Positions 37,362-47,674 of a stretch of DNA of 64,000 bases are shown in pieces (positions within the stretch are counted from its first letter, which is position 1; each line of letters starts with the position of its first letter). The notes below the pieces were generated by a model. The model had not been told where the DNA came from and searched no databases. It saw only the letters and a program-made list of their open reading frames with translations. The translations under genes and the position numbers were made by a program. Source of the DNA: an uncultured Flavobacteriaceae bacterium (GTDB lineage: Bacteria > Bacteroidota > Bacteroidia > Flavobacteriales > Flavobacteriaceae). The stretch is taken from NCBI GenBank assembly GCA_905182295.1, contig CAJJAZ010000003.1, forward strand, positions 62,001-126,000, in the 5' to 3' direction.

Positions 37362-38699
37362 TTAACGCATGCCGTCAAGGCCACCCATCATTTGCATCAT
37401 CTTTTTACCACCACCACCTTGCATCATCTTCATCATTTTAGACATCTGATCAAACTGCTTAAGCAATTGGTTTACATCTTGCGTGGTCCTACCACTACCT
37501 TTCGCTATACGCTTCTTTCTGCTCGCGTCTAACTTAGAAGGCTGGCTTCGTTCCAATGGGGTCATAGAGTGAATAATCGCTTCAATATGCTTGAAAGCGT
37601 CGTCGTCTATATCTAACCCTTTAAGGGCCTTTCCTGCTCCTGGGATCATTCCCATAAGATCTTTTAAGTTACCCATCTTTTTAATCTGTTGAATCTGGGT
37701 AAGGAAGTCATCAAAACCAAAGGTGTTTTTCGCAATTTTCTTTTGAATCTTTCGCGCTTCTTCCTCGTCAAACTGATCCTGAGCCCTCTCTACTAGGGAA
37801 ACTACATCTCCCATTCCCAAGATACGTTCTGCCATACGCTCTGGATAGAAAACATCTAAGGCTTCCATTTTTTCACCAGTACCTATAAATTTTATGGGCT
37901 TGGTTACTACAGATTTAATAGAAATTGCTGCTCCACCCCTAGTATCCCCATCTAGCTTGGTTAAAATAACTCCATCAAAATTTAAAACATCATGAAATGC
38001 TTTGGCAGTATTTACAGCATCCTGACCCGTCATAGCGTCTACGACAAATAAAGTCTCACTTGGGGTAACGGCTTTGTGAATATTGGCAATTTCTGCCATC
38101 ATAGCTTTATCTACCGCCAATCTACCAGCCGTATCTATAATCACTAAGTTGTGCCCATTTGCTTTAGCATAAGCTATACCCGCTTGGGCAATGGCCACTG
38201 GATTGGATTCCTCCTTATTTGAATATACAGCAACACCTATCTGATCTCCCACAACATGTAATTGATCAATAGCTGCTGGCCTATACACATCACAAGCCAC
38301 TAAAAGTGGGTTTTTAGATTTCTTTAATTTTAAATACAATGCCAACTTTCCAGAGAAAGTAGTCTTACCAGACCCCTGAAGACCTGCCATTAAAATAATA
38401 GATGGATTGTCTGATAGGTTTAAACCAACAGATTCACCTCCCATAAGCTGGGTCAGTTCATCTTTAACCAGCTTAACCATAAGCTGACCTGGCTGAAGGC
38501 TAGTGAGTACTTGCTGACCTAGTGCCTTTTCTTTAACGGTATTTGTAAACTCTTTAGCAATTTTAAAGTTAACATCGGCATCTAGTAAGGCACGCCTTAC
38601 TTCTTTTAAAGTCTCTGCAACGTTAATCTCTGTAATCTGACCATGCCCTTTTAATACATGAAGGGCTTTGTCTAGTTTATCGCTTAAATTATCGAACAT
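37362..38699 (-). CDS. ffh: Signal recognition particle protein Ffh
   Basis: The 445-residue SRP54 GTPase that targets inner-membrane proteins to SecYEG through FtsY. The N domain is followed by G1 [10 protein letters not shown], the DTAGR box, [10 protein letters not shown], and a methionine-rich M domain that binds 4.5S RNA and ends in [18 protein letters not shown] perfect -7 box lies in the 55-base gap after blh, so it need not depend on blh transcription. Confidence 0.97.
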   Translation of the reverse strand: MFDNLSDKLDKALHVLKGHGQITEINVAETLKEVRRALLDADVNFKIAKEFTNTVKEKALGQQVLTSLQPGQLMVKLVKDELTQLMGGESVGLNLSDNPSIILMAGLQGSGKTTFSGKLALYLKLKKSKNPLLVACDVYRPAAIDQLHVVGDQIGVAVYSNKEESNPVAIAQAGIAYAKANGHNLVIIDTAGRLAVDKAMMAEIANIHKAVTPSETLFVVDAMTGQDAVNTAKAFHDVLNFDGVILTKLDGDTRGGAAISIKSVVTKPIKFIGTGEKMEALDVFYPERMAERILGMGDVVSLVERAQDQFDEEEARKIQKKIAKNTFGFDDFLTQIQQIKKMGNLKDLMGMIPGAGKALKGLDIDDDAFKHIEAIIHSMTPLERSQPSKLDASRKKRIAKGSGRTTQDVNQLLKQFDQMSKMMKMMQGGGGKKMMQMMGGLDGMR

Positions 38700-38719
38700 A
38701 TGGTCTGAATATTAAAGGG

Positions 38720-38727
38720 CAAATTTA
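38720..38727 (-). promoter_or_regulatory. Predicted ffh promoter, -7 box
   Basis: Minus-strand TAAATTTG matches TAnnTTTG exactly, 21 bases before the ffh ATG and inside the blh-ffh gap. Confidence 0.6.
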
Positions 38728-38754
38728 AGAAATCACCCGAGAAAAAAGATAGTT

Positions 38755-39630
38755 CTAATCTACTTTCTTTGAAAAGTACATCAGAAATATGTGGGGCATA
38801 GTCAAAGCTGTCAGGAAAGCAAAAAACATGGAGAGTTCTAAAACAAAATATTGTTTTAAAATAAAATAATACCCCACAAGTGACAATACTGCCATAGCCC
38901 AATACAAAAAACTGGACTTCACAAACATCACAAAGCCTTTAAAATCCGTGCGTCCATATAAAAAATTCATTTGATCAACCAATGAGGGAAGTGAGTGCCA
39001 GAAAATAAAATATATGGCAAAAGCCCACAATAAGGTAGTACTGTTAAATACAACGAAGAAAACTAGTAGATAAAAAATCTGACGGAGTGTAAAGGAATAC
39101 TCAAATGTCTTTTGGTATTTAATAGCATATAAGATTGCTGTAATGGCCAAACTCGCATACATTGACATCTGAATAAGCGTGGGAGATAACCTAACATTGC
39201 TAATATCTTGAATAATATCAGATACTAAAAGGCTGTGTGCACTAAAGAGCAGTGTAAAAATAGACATCCCATAAGCAGTCATAAACAATTTAGCAAATAC
39301 CCCTTTATTGGATATTAACGACTCCCAATGCTGCTCTCCAAAATGGTATGCACTAAACAAAACAAATAATGTGAGGGTCATTGTAGGGAATTGCATAAGT
39401 AAAAAAGCAACACTAAAAATGGCCAATACATATATAAGGAGTAAAATCCATTTTTTTGAAATAAACGCATGCGCATGAAGGGTTTTTTTTCCAATACCAA
39501 GGTCATTGGCACCGTGAAGAATTCCCAAACTTAGAATACAAAAGTATGCGGTATAATCTTCCAGCTTTTCATTAAAAAAAATTGATAGCCAAATAGTGAA
39601 AAAAGTTAAAATTAATTTTGTATTTTTCAA
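38755..39630 (-). CDS. blh: Beta-carotene 15,15'-dioxygenase, Brp/Blh family (TTG start)
   Basis: A 291-residue polytopic membrane enzyme that cleaves beta-carotene into two retinal molecules, supplying the chromophore for proteorhodopsin. Four conserved His contexts are visible: GILHGANDLG (H39), SAYHFGEQHW (H96), IFWHSLPSLVDQ (H212) and TMPHIFLMYF (H280), among about seven hydrophobic helices. The start is TTG at 39630: an in-frame stop lies five codons upstream and no ATG lies between. It is divergent from the rhodopsin gene across 141 bases, and ffh follows on the same strand. Confidence 0.93.
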   Translation of the reverse strand: MKNTKLILTFFTIWLSIFFNEKLEDYTAYFCILSLGILHGANDLGIGKKTLHAHAFISKKWILLLIYVLAIFSVAFLLMQFPTMTLTLFVLFSAYHFGEQHWESLISNKGVFAKLFMTAYGMSIFTLLFSAHSLLVSDIIQDISNVRLSPTLIQMSMYASLAITAILYAIKYQKTFEYSFTLRQIFYLLVFFVVFNSTTLLWAFAIYFIFWHSLPSLVDQMNFLYGRTDFKGFVMFVKSSFLYWAMAVLSLVGYYFILKQYFVLELSMFFAFLTALTMPHIFLMYFSKKVD

Positions 39631-39632
39631 TA

Positions 39633-39691
39633 TGATAAATATTTAACATCAAAATTATTAAAATTATATTTAATAGGTGTTGATTTTATCA
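39633..39691. promoter_or_regulatory. Inverted repeat in the blh / proteorhodopsin intergenic region
   Basis: TGATAAA (39633-39639) and TTTATCA (39685-39691) are perfect inverted arms 45 bases apart between the two divergent genes. They could be paired operator half-sites for both genes. The region is very AT-rich, so chance is a real alternative. Confidence 0.3.
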
Positions 39692-39711
39692 AATTAATGT
39701 TTAACTTTAAC

Positions 39712-39719
39712 CAGATTTC
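39712..39719 (+). promoter_or_regulatory. Possible proteorhodopsin promoter, -7 box
   Basis: TAACTTTA is one base from TAnnTTTG and lies 52 bases before the chosen ATG. An in-frame ATG at 39697 precedes it and would not be transcribed from here, which supports the start at 39772. Confidence 0.4.
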
Positions 39720-39771
39720 ATTAAACACTGTAATTGAGATCGGAATTATTAACCAAAAAAACCTAATTATT

Positions 39772-40500
39772 ATGCAAAACTTATTCGCATCCCTTCCTTT
39801 AGCTGCCCAAATGGCAACTGATGATTATGTTGGCTTCACATTCTTTGTAGGGTGTATGGCTATGATGGCTGCTTCTGCGTTTTTCTTCTTATCTATGAAT
39901 GGATTTGACAAAAAATGGAGAACTTCTATCCTTGTATCTGGACTAATTACTTTCATTGCCGCAGTACACTATTGGTATATGAGAGACTATTGGGCAGAAT
40001 TTGGAGAATCTCCTACATTCTTTAGGTATGTAGACTGGATTCTTACTGTTCCATTAATGTGTGTAGAATTCTATTTAATTTTAAAAGCTGCAGGAGCTAA
40101 GAAGTCTTTGATGTGGAGAATGATCTTTTTCTCTGTAGTTATGTTAGTAACAGGATATATTGGAGAGGCTGTAAACAGAGAAATGGCTCAAATATGGGGT
40201 CTAATTTCAGGATTGGCTTACTTTGCCATTGTTTATGACATCTGGTTTGGTGAAGCTAAAAAATTAGCAGAAGCTGCTGGTGGCGCTGTTTTAAGCGCTC
40301 ACAAAACCTTATGCTGGTTTGTACTTGTAGGATGGGCTATCTATCCTATTGGATACATGGCTGGTACTCCAGGGTGGTACGATGGTATCTTTGGAGGTTT
40401 AGATTTAGATATTATTTACAACATTGGAGATGCTGTAAATAAAATTGGATTTGGATTGGTTATCTACGGATTGGCAGTTGCCAAGTCTGAGGAAAAATAA
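39772..40500 (+). CDS. Proteorhodopsin, green-tuned proton pump
   Basis: A 242-residue seven-helix light-driven proton pump. Key residues are D88 (acceptor), T92 and E99 (donor) in RYVDWILTVPLMCVEFYLIL, which form the DTE set of proton pumps rather than the NDQ set of sodium pumps. M96 at the spectral tuning site predicts green absorption. H66 pairs with the acceptor and K224 in DAVNKIGFGL binds retinal. The start at 39772 fits related flavobacterial proteins. The gene ends at a strong terminator and is divergent from blh, the retinal-producing enzyme. Confidence 0.97.
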   Translation: MQNLFASLPLAAQMATDDYVGFTFFVGCMAMMAASAFFFLSMNGFDKKWRTSILVSGLITFIAAVHYWYMRDYWAEFGESPTFFRYVDWILTVPLMCVEFYLILKAAGAKKSLMWRMIFFSVVMLVTGYIGEAVNREMAQIWGLISGLAYFAIVYDIWFGEAKKLAEAAGGAVLSAHKTLCWFVLVGWAIYPIGYMAGTPGWYDGIFGGLDLDIIYNIGDAVNKIGFGLVIYGLAVAKSEEK

Positions 40501-40521
40501 TACCTACTTACACAAAATATT

Positions 40522-40552
40522 AAAGGCGGCCTATGGGCCGCCTTTTTTTTTT
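40522..40552. terminator. Bidirectional terminator between proteorhodopsin and argS
   Basis: AAAGGCGGCC-TATG-GGCCGCCTTT stem with a ten-base T run on the plus strand, between convergent genes. Confidence 0.92.
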
Positions 40553-40574
40553 AAAAAATAGCACACCAAAAAAA

Positions 40575-42362
40575 TTACATACGCTCTGGCACTTCAATCC
40601 CTAAAAGACCCAAAGCATCTTGGATCACCTGGGCCACTTTTCTAGAGAGTGCCACCCTAAATACTTTTAAATCTTCACTAGACTCTCCTAAAATTGATAC
40701 GTTCTGGTAAAAACTATTAAAGGCCTTTACCAAGTCATAGGTGTAGTTAGCCACCAAAGCAGGACTATAATTTTGTGCAGCCAATTGAATGGTTTCAGGG
40801 AATAAAAACAACTGCTTTAATAACGCCACTTCTTTTTCATGTAAAAAAGATTCTTGGCCTTCAAAAGCAGGTACAACAGACGTGTCAAAATTTGCTTTTC
40901 TCAAAATAGACTGAATTCTAGCGTAAGTATATTGCATAAAAGGACCTGTATTTCCCTGGAAATCTACAGACTCTTTTGGATCAAATAAAATTCGCTTCTT
41001 AGGATCTACTTTTAAAATATAGTATTTGAGTGCACCCAAACCAATAGTCTCATACAGAGCTGTTTTCTGCTCTTGAGTATATCCTGATAATTTACCCAAA
41101 TCTTCCGAGATACTTTCTGCTGTAGCAGTCATTTCCGTAATTAAGTCGTCTGCATCTACCACAGTTCCTTCCCTACTTTTCATTTTCCCGCTAGGCAAAT
41201 CTACCATCCCGTAACTCAAATGAAACAATTGCTGTGCCCAACTAAATCCTAATTTATTTAGAATTAAAAACAATACCTTAAAGTGGTAATCTTGCTCATT
41301 CCCCACAGTATAAACCATCCCGTTAACATCTGAGTAATCAGCAACACGCTGAATAGCGGTTCCTATATCTTGGGTCATATAAACGGCAGTACCATCTGAA
41401 CGCAATACAATTTTCTCATCAAGCCCTTCTTCTGTGAGGTCTATCCATACACTTCCGTCTTCTTTCTTGAAAAACACCCCTTGATCTAAACCTTTGGCAA
41501 CAACATCTTTTCCAAGTAAATAAGTGTCACTCTCGTAATAATAACTGTCAAAGCTTACGCCCAAACGCTTATAGGTTTCTTCAAACCCTTTGTAGACCCA
41601 GGCATTCATTTTCTTCCATAGCGCTACTACTTCAGCATCTCCAGATTCCCAACGAATAAGCATTTCTTGGGCTTCTTTCAGTAGTGTTGTAGCTTTTTCA
41701 GCTTCAGATTGCTCCATACCATTAGCTACTAGAGCTGCTATCTCTGCCTTGTATGCTTTATCAAAAGCCACATAGTATTTACCCACTAATGCGTCTCCTT
41801 TAAGACCTGTAGATTCAGGCGTTTCTCCATGTCCAAATTTTTCCCAAGCCAACATACTTTTACAAATATGAATACCACGGTCATTGATGATTTGGGTCTT
41901 GTATACTTTTTTACCAGAAGCCTCCAGGATTTTAGCTACTGAATAGCCTAATAAGTTATTTCTAATATGCCCTAAATGTAGGGGTTTATTAGTGTTTGGA
42001 GAAGAGTACTCCACCATCACCGCATGAGGGTCTTTTTGGGTGACATTACCATAAGTGGTGTCCTTTAGCGCATGAGCGAAAGCACCAAGAAAAAAACGAT
42101 CCGTAAAGCTGATATTCAAAAAGCCTTTGACTACATTAAATGACTTTACCTCCTTAAGTTGCTCTTGTAAATAAGTCCCTATCTGGTTCCCGATCACTTC
42201 CGGGTTTCCTTTGATCTCTTTAAGCAAAGAAAAGACCACCACTGTAATATCTCCTTCAAAGTCTTTTCTGGTAGGCACAAATTCCACAGAAGACAATGAC
42301 TTGCCAAAAATTTTTTCAACGCCAGAAAGGACGGTTTTTTCAATCAGGGGTAATACATTCAT
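40575..42362 (-). CDS. argS: Arginyl-tRNA synthetase
   Basis: A 595-residue class I synthetase. The N-terminal Add-1 domain (about 1-110) is followed by the HIGH-type motif HLGHIRNN in SSPNTNKPLHLGH. The KMSKS position reads MKSREGTVV, in line with the many arginyl enzymes that have a degenerate motif. The DALR anticodon-binding C-terminus contains QYTYARIQSILRK. The start follows a perfect -7 box at 42383-42390. Confidence 0.97.
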   Translation of the reverse strand: MNVLPLIEKTVLSGVEKIFGKSLSSVEFVPTRKDFEGDITVVVFSLLKEIKGNPEVIGNQIGTYLQEQLKEVKSFNVVKGFLNISFTDRFFLGAFAHALKDTTYGNVTQKDPHAVMVEYSSPNTNKPLHLGHIRNNLLGYSVAKILEASGKKVYKTQIINDRGIHICKSMLAWEKFGHGETPESTGLKGDALVGKYYVAFDKAYKAEIAALVANGMEQSEAEKATTLLKEAQEMLIRWESGDAEVVALWKKMNAWVYKGFEETYKRLGVSFDSYYYESDTYLLGKDVVAKGLDQGVFFKKEDGSVWIDLTEEGLDEKIVLRSDGTAVYMTQDIGTAIQRVADYSDVNGMVYTVGNEQDYHFKVLFLILNKLGFSWAQQLFHLSYGMVDLPSGKMKSREGTVVDADDLITEMTATAESISEDLGKLSGYTQEQKTALYETIGLGALKYYILKVDPKKRILFDPKESVDFQGNTGPFMQYTYARIQSILRKANFDTSVVPAFEGQESFLHEKEVALLKQLFLFPETIQLAAQNYSPALVANYTYDLVKAFNSFYQNVSILGESSEDLKVFRVALSRKVAQVIQDALGLLGIEVPERM

Positions 42363-42382
42363 AGTCTTTACTTATAAGGGGG

Positions 42383-42390
42383 CAAAATTA
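42383..42390 (-). promoter_or_regulatory. Predicted argS promoter, -7 box
   Basis: Minus-strand TAATTTTG matches TAnnTTTG exactly, 20 bases before the argS ATG. Confidence 0.6.
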
Positions 42391-42456
42391 AGATTTTATT
42401 CTCAATAAATACGGGCTCTTTTACAATAAGACCGCTTAGTCAGTGTTTAAATATAG

Positions 42457-42464
42457 TACCTTTA
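42457..42464 (+). promoter_or_regulatory. Possible promoter of the hypothetical gene at 42475, -7 box
   Basis: TACCTTTA is one base from consensus and lies 10 bases before the ATG, so the mRNA would have almost no leader. Confidence 0.4.
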
Positions 42465-42474
42465 ACTTAAAAAA

Positions 42475-42897
42475 ATGCTGTGCAACGACTCTTATAACAA
42501 CCCAAGCCAAACCAAAACCATAAACGAAATAGTTGGAACGCCATACTCCATTAGAGAGCGTTTTAAAATGGGTGGTATTGGCTCTCCAAAAATGGAGATA
42601 GTTTCTAGCAGTGCGACCATTTATTCGCTATTAAGCCTAGACCACAACACCAATTACAGCTCTATTGAGCTTAGACCTAAAGGAATTATACTGCGTTTTA
42701 GGTCTCTTTTAGAAACCTACGCACTGGTCATACCCTTTTATAAGCTCACTATTTTCAAAGGAGACATAGGGATATATAGCGTGTATATGGATGATTACTT
42801 TGTCAAATTAAAAGCAGACACCAAAGGGATTCAAAAATATTTTAAAAGGGTCTTAGAGGCTAAAATAGCCAATGACCCTAATCAAACATATCATTAA
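42475..42897 (+). CDS. Hypothetical protein
   Basis: A 140-residue protein without a signal peptide, membrane segment or Cys cluster. The middle (about 40-110) alternates short beta strands, and the end (KGIQKYFKRVLEAKIAND) is a charged helix. I do not recognise a family. Its stop codon overlaps that of the convergent ctlX gene within TTAA, leaving no room for a terminator. Confidence 0.65.
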   Translation: MLCNDSYNNPSQTKTINEIVGTPYSIRERFKMGGIGSPKMEIVSSSATIYSLLSLDHNTNYSSIELRPKGIILRFRSLLETYALVIPFYKLTIFKGDIGIYSVYMDDYFVKLKADTKGIQKYFKRVLEAKIANDPNQTYH

Positions 42898-43832
42898 TTT
42901 TCCATCCTAGGCAAAAACACCTCTGCCATCATACAACGAGCACTTCCACCACCACAGGTTTCAATCGTGGAAAGGTCTGCGTGAATAATCTCGCAGTGCT
43001 TTCTGATTTTTGACAACTGACCTGGTGTAATACTTTCAAAAGCAGTAGTGCTCATGACCAAATAAGGGGTCTCGTTTGAACCAAGTACTTGAAGCATGTT
43101 TCCAGCAAAAGAATGCATTTGAGCTTCACTAATAGCAATGACTTCTTTCCCGTCTTCTTTTAAGCGATTCAATACCTCTTTGCGCTCTTTCTTGTCGTCT
43201 ATGCTGTCCGTGCAAATCACGGCGAAAGTCTCTGCCAAACACATCATTACATTGGTGTGATAAATAGGCAAGCGGTTTCCTTCTACCGTTTGATTGGCCG
43301 TAAAAATGACAGGAGTATATTCAAAATCCTCACAGAATTCAATAAATAGTTCTTCATCTGCTCTAGAAGACAATGCACAATAGGCATTTTTATGAACCCT
43401 ATCTAAAAGTAAGCTCCCAGTCCCTTCTAAGAAAATACCTGAGTCTTCTGCAGCAGTGTAATCCATGATCTGATCAATAATAAACCCATCTTCTTCCAGA
43501 ATTTCTAGAACCGCTTCCCTTCTCTCTAAACGCCTATTTTTTGCAAACATAGGATAAAGCGCCACCGTAGCATCCTGGTGAAAAGACACCCAATTATTGG
43601 GGAATATTGCGTCTGGCGTGTCTGGGTCTAGGGTATCTTGAACCACTGTGACCTGAACCCCTTTTTCTCTTAAAAGCAGCACATAGGCGTCAAACTCATC
43701 TTGGGCTTTTTTTACCACCTCTTCAGGCGGCATAGTCGCAAGCGCTTGAAAGTAATTATTCACAGCTGTTTGCTCGTTCATCCTGAACTGAGCTGGCCTG
43801 ATCATTAAAATATGATTGGTCAATTGTTTCAT
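42894..43832 (-). CDS. ctlX: Citrulline/arginine hydrolase of the CtlX type
   Basis: A 312-residue amidinotransferase-superfamily (pentein fold) hydrolase. Family motifs are IRPAQFRMNEQTAVNNYFQ, DAIFPNNWVSFH, the catalytic His in LPIYHTNVMMCL, and the nucleophile Cys in GGGSARCMM. CtlX in Francisella cleaves citrulline, releasing ornithine. Substrate choice between citrulline and arginine is not visible here. It starts on the base where the upstream amidinotransferase-like gene stops (one-base overlap), so the two are translationally coupled. Confidence 0.82.
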   Translation of the reverse strand: MKQLTNHILMIRPAQFRMNEQTAVNNYFQALATMPPEEVVKKAQDEFDAYVLLLREKGVQVTVVQDTLDPDTPDAIFPNNWVSFHQDATVALYPMFAKNRRLERREAVLEILEEDGFIIDQIMDYTAAEDSGIFLEGTGSLLLDRVHKNAYCALSSRADEELFIEFCEDFEYTPVIFTANQTVEGNRLPIYHTNVMMCLAETFAVICTDSIDDKKERKEVLNRLKEDGKEVIAISEAQMHSFAGNMLQVLGSNETPYLVMSTTAFESITPGQLSKIRKHCEIIHADLSTIETCGGGSARCMMAEVFLPRMEN

Positions 43833-44746
43833 TAGTCTCTTATTAATGGTAAGGTGCTACACCTCAATAATCCTTCTTGTTTGGCAATTTCTTTGTATTC
43901 AATGGCTTCTACGGTAATACCCTTACTAGTAAGCCAAGCATTTAACCTAGTAAAGCGTCCATCAGAAACCACCACATTCGGAGCAATAGAAAAAATATTA
44001 GAATTCATCTGATACATCTCTTCTTTGGTAATCTCAAATACATGGTCTTTTCCAAAAAAATCTCTAAGCCATTCGTATTCTGATTCAATTAAAAAGCCCT
44101 CTTTGTGTAATATAGCCATGTTTTTGCCTACAGGCTGAAAACAACAGTCTAAGTGCAATGCATTCTCTTTAGGATCCGTATTGGATTTCTTAAGTTCAAA
44201 TGCCTTCACCGTTTTGTTAGGAAACAAAGCAGTTAGAAAATTAACGGCCTTTTTATTGGTCCTAGCGGTTATATAATTCGGATAATCTTGACCGGTATAA
44301 GTTCCCACAAAAATATAATCGTTCCAGGGCATAACATCTCCGCCTTCTACATGAACCTCCTCTGGAGGGTAAACTACCTTAGCAGGATCTATCTGATCTA
44401 CCAAATATTTAATGGCCTGGTATTCTTCTTCTCTATCTGGAAGTATATTGGCTTTTATAAGGAAATCTTCAATAACAAAGGCAATATCTCTAGAAAAAAT
44501 CTGATTGCAGTTTGGAATTACTTTAGGCCTATACACTTTTACGCCATGCTTTACCAATACCGCTGTAAAACCTTCCATCTCACGAACCATATCAGACTCT
44601 TCAGGATAAGTCCCAGCCACAATATGTTCTCTAGATTTTGGATCGTAAGCGTCTTCTAGCTTTGGCTCAGGTCCATTCTGCTTGGCTATACCTAATACCA
44701 CCGCTTTTAAGGGAGCGGTCTCATCAACCACATGAAGCTTTATCAT
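43832..44746 (-). CDS. Amidinotransferase / dimethylarginine dimethylaminohydrolase-like pentein protein
   Basis: About 304 residues from the ATG at 44746; a TTG 12 codons upstream lies inside the gltA terminator and was rejected. Pentein residues are visible in PNCNQIFSRDIAFVIED, VEGGDVMPW, the catalytic His in LHLDCCFQP, and the nucleophile Cys in LLRCSTLPL. The group includes glycine amidinotransferase, arginine deiminase and DDAH. With CtlX downstream, an arginine-to-ornithine route is plausible but inferred. Confidence 0.78.
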   Translation of the reverse strand: MIKLHVVDETAPLKAVVLGIAKQNGPEPKLEDAYDPKSREHIVAGTYPEESDMVREMEGFTAVLVKHGVKVYRPKVIPNCNQIFSRDIAFVIEDFLIKANILPDREEEYQAIKYLVDQIDPAKVVYPPEEVHVEGGDVMPWNDYIFVGTYTGQDYPNYITARTNKKAVNFLTALFPNKTVKAFELKKSNTDPKENALHLDCCFQPVGKNMAILHKEGFLIESEYEWLRDFFGKDHVFEITKEEMYQMNSNIFSIAPNVVVSDGRFTRLNAWLTSKGITVEAIEYKEIAKQEGLLRCSTLPLIRD

Positions 44747-44768
44747 AAGTACTGTTTTTTTTAAATAA

Positions 44769-44801
44769 AAAAGCCTTGTCAAAAATACAACAAGGCTTTT
44801 A
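44769..44801 (-). terminator. Terminator downstream of gltA
   Basis: Minus-strand AAAAGCCTTGT / ACAAGGCTTTT stem with a 10-base loop followed by Ts, 19 bases after the gltA stop. Confidence 0.85.
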
Positions 44802-44819
44802 TTATAAAGTAATATTCGG

Positions 44820-46103
44820 TTATCTATTTTCTACTGGAACGAAATCTCTGAAGTTTTCTCCAACATATACCTGTCTAGGTCTTCCAATAGGTTCATTGTT
44901 TTCTCGCATCTCTTTCCATTGAGCAATCCAACCTGGTAGACGACCAAGTGCAAACATCACAGTAAACATCTCAGTTGGAATTCCTAGTGCCCTGTATATA
45001 ATACCTGAGTAGAAATCTACATTAGGATATAATTTTCTATCTACAAAATACGGGTCTTCTAAAGCTTCTTTTTCTAATCCTTTAGCAATAGCTAGGATAG
45101 GATCATCTATGCCTAGATCATTTAATACCTCGTCTGCCGCTTTTTTGATGATTTTAGCCCTAGGGTCAAAATTCTTATACACACGGTGACCGAAGCCCAT
45201 TAATCTAAATGAATCGTTTTTATCCTTAGCCTTAGCCATATATTTTTTAGTATCTCCTCCATCTGCTTCAATAGCCTCTAACATTTCTAGCACTGCCTGG
45301 TTGGCACCACCATGTAAAGGACCCCACAAAGCAGAAATACCTGCAGAAAGAGAGGCAAATAAACCAGCATGAGAAGAACCCACGATTCTTACAGTAGAGG
45401 TAGAACAGTTTTGCTCGTGGTCTGCATGTAAGATCAATAATTTATCTAAAGCGTCAATGATCACTTTGTTTTTAGTGTATTCTTGGCTTGGCTTTTTAAA
45501 CATCATTTTATGGATGTTTTCTACATAACCAAGGCTGTCGTCGCCATAATCCAAAGGCAATCCTTTTTTCTTTCTCATGGTCCATGCAACCAATACAGGA
45601 AACTTAGCCACTATTCTTACAATAGCCCCGTACATTTCTTTATCAGAAGATACATTAAAAGAATTAGGATTAAAAGAAATAAGTGCGCTAGTCAAAGAAG
45701 CTAAAACACCCATTGGATGGGCAGATTTTGGAAAACCATCTAAAATTTTCTTCATTTCCTCATCTACATGAGATTCAGCAACTATATCTTTCTGAAAATT
45801 AGTCAAAACTTCAGCTGTTGGAAGCGCTCCGAAGATTAACAAATAAACAACTTCAATAAAGCTAGCTTTTTCGGCAAGATCTTCAATAGAGTAGCCCCTA
45901 TACCTTAAAATACCTTTTTCACCATCTAGAAAAGTAATCGCACTCTCACAAGATCCTGTGTTTTTAAAACCTGGATCAATAGTAATCATACCGCTTTGAG
46001 CTCTTAGGGTTTTAATATCTATAGCCAATTCATTTTCTGAACCCTGAATGACAGGAAACTCAAAAGTTTTATCTTGATATTGTAAAAGCGCTTTATCTGA
46101 CAT
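44820..46103 (-). CDS. gltA: Citrate synthase
   Basis: A 427-residue type II (Gram-negative-like) citrate synthase, the TCA entry enzyme. The catalytic residues are in GPLHGGANQAVLEML, MGFGHRVYKNFDPRA and NVDFYSGIIYRALG. The start is ATG 46103 (MSDKALLQYQDKTF). The GTG nine codons upstream lies against the -7 box and is unlikely to be used. Confidence 0.97.
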   Translation of the reverse strand: MSDKALLQYQDKTFEFPVIQGSENELAIDIKTLRAQSGMITIDPGFKNTGSCESAITFLDGEKGILRYRGYSIEDLAEKASFIEVVYLLIFGALPTAEVLTNFQKDIVAESHVDEEMKKILDGFPKSAHPMGVLASLTSALISFNPNSFNVSSDKEMYGAIVRIVAKFPVLVAWTMRKKKGLPLDYGDDSLGYVENIHKMMFKKPSQEYTKNKVIIDALDKLLILHADHEQNCSTSTVRIVGSSHAGLFASLSAGISALWGPLHGGANQAVLEMLEAIEADGGDTKKYMAKAKDKNDSFRLMGFGHRVYKNFDPRAKIIKKAADEVLNDLGIDDPILAIAKGLEKEALEDPYFVDRKLYPNVDFYSGIIYRALGIPTEMFTVMFALGRLPGWIAQWKEMRENNEPIGRPRQVYVGENFRDFVPVENR

Positions 46104-46129
46104 ATTCAAAAATCTTTTTTTTATAATCA

Positions 46130-46137
46130 CAAATTTA
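46130..46137 (-). promoter_or_regulatory. Predicted gltA promoter, -7 box
   Basis: Minus-strand TAAATTTG matches TAnnTTTG exactly, 26 bases before the chosen ATG. Confidence 0.6.
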
Positions 46138-46185
46138 CTAAAAAGGGACCATGTTAACCATCTGAAAGAGGCTAATTATTTCAAA

Positions 46186-46211
46186 AAAAAGGCCCTAAAA
46201 GGGCCTTTTAA
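46186..46211 (-). terminator. Terminator downstream of eno
   Basis: AAAAGGCCC-TAAAA-GGGCCTTTT palindrome with a run of eight T on the minus strand, 24 bases after the eno stop. Confidence 0.87.
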
Positions 46212-46232
46212 ATATATAGGTAATTTAAAAAG

Positions 46233-47588
<1,356 letters not shown>

Positions 47589-47674
47589 TAGGGTTTTTAA
47601 CGAAAAAATATCACTATAACGTTTTAGTAAACAGGTGTTTTACTTAAAACAATTTCCGCATACTACGTATTGAT

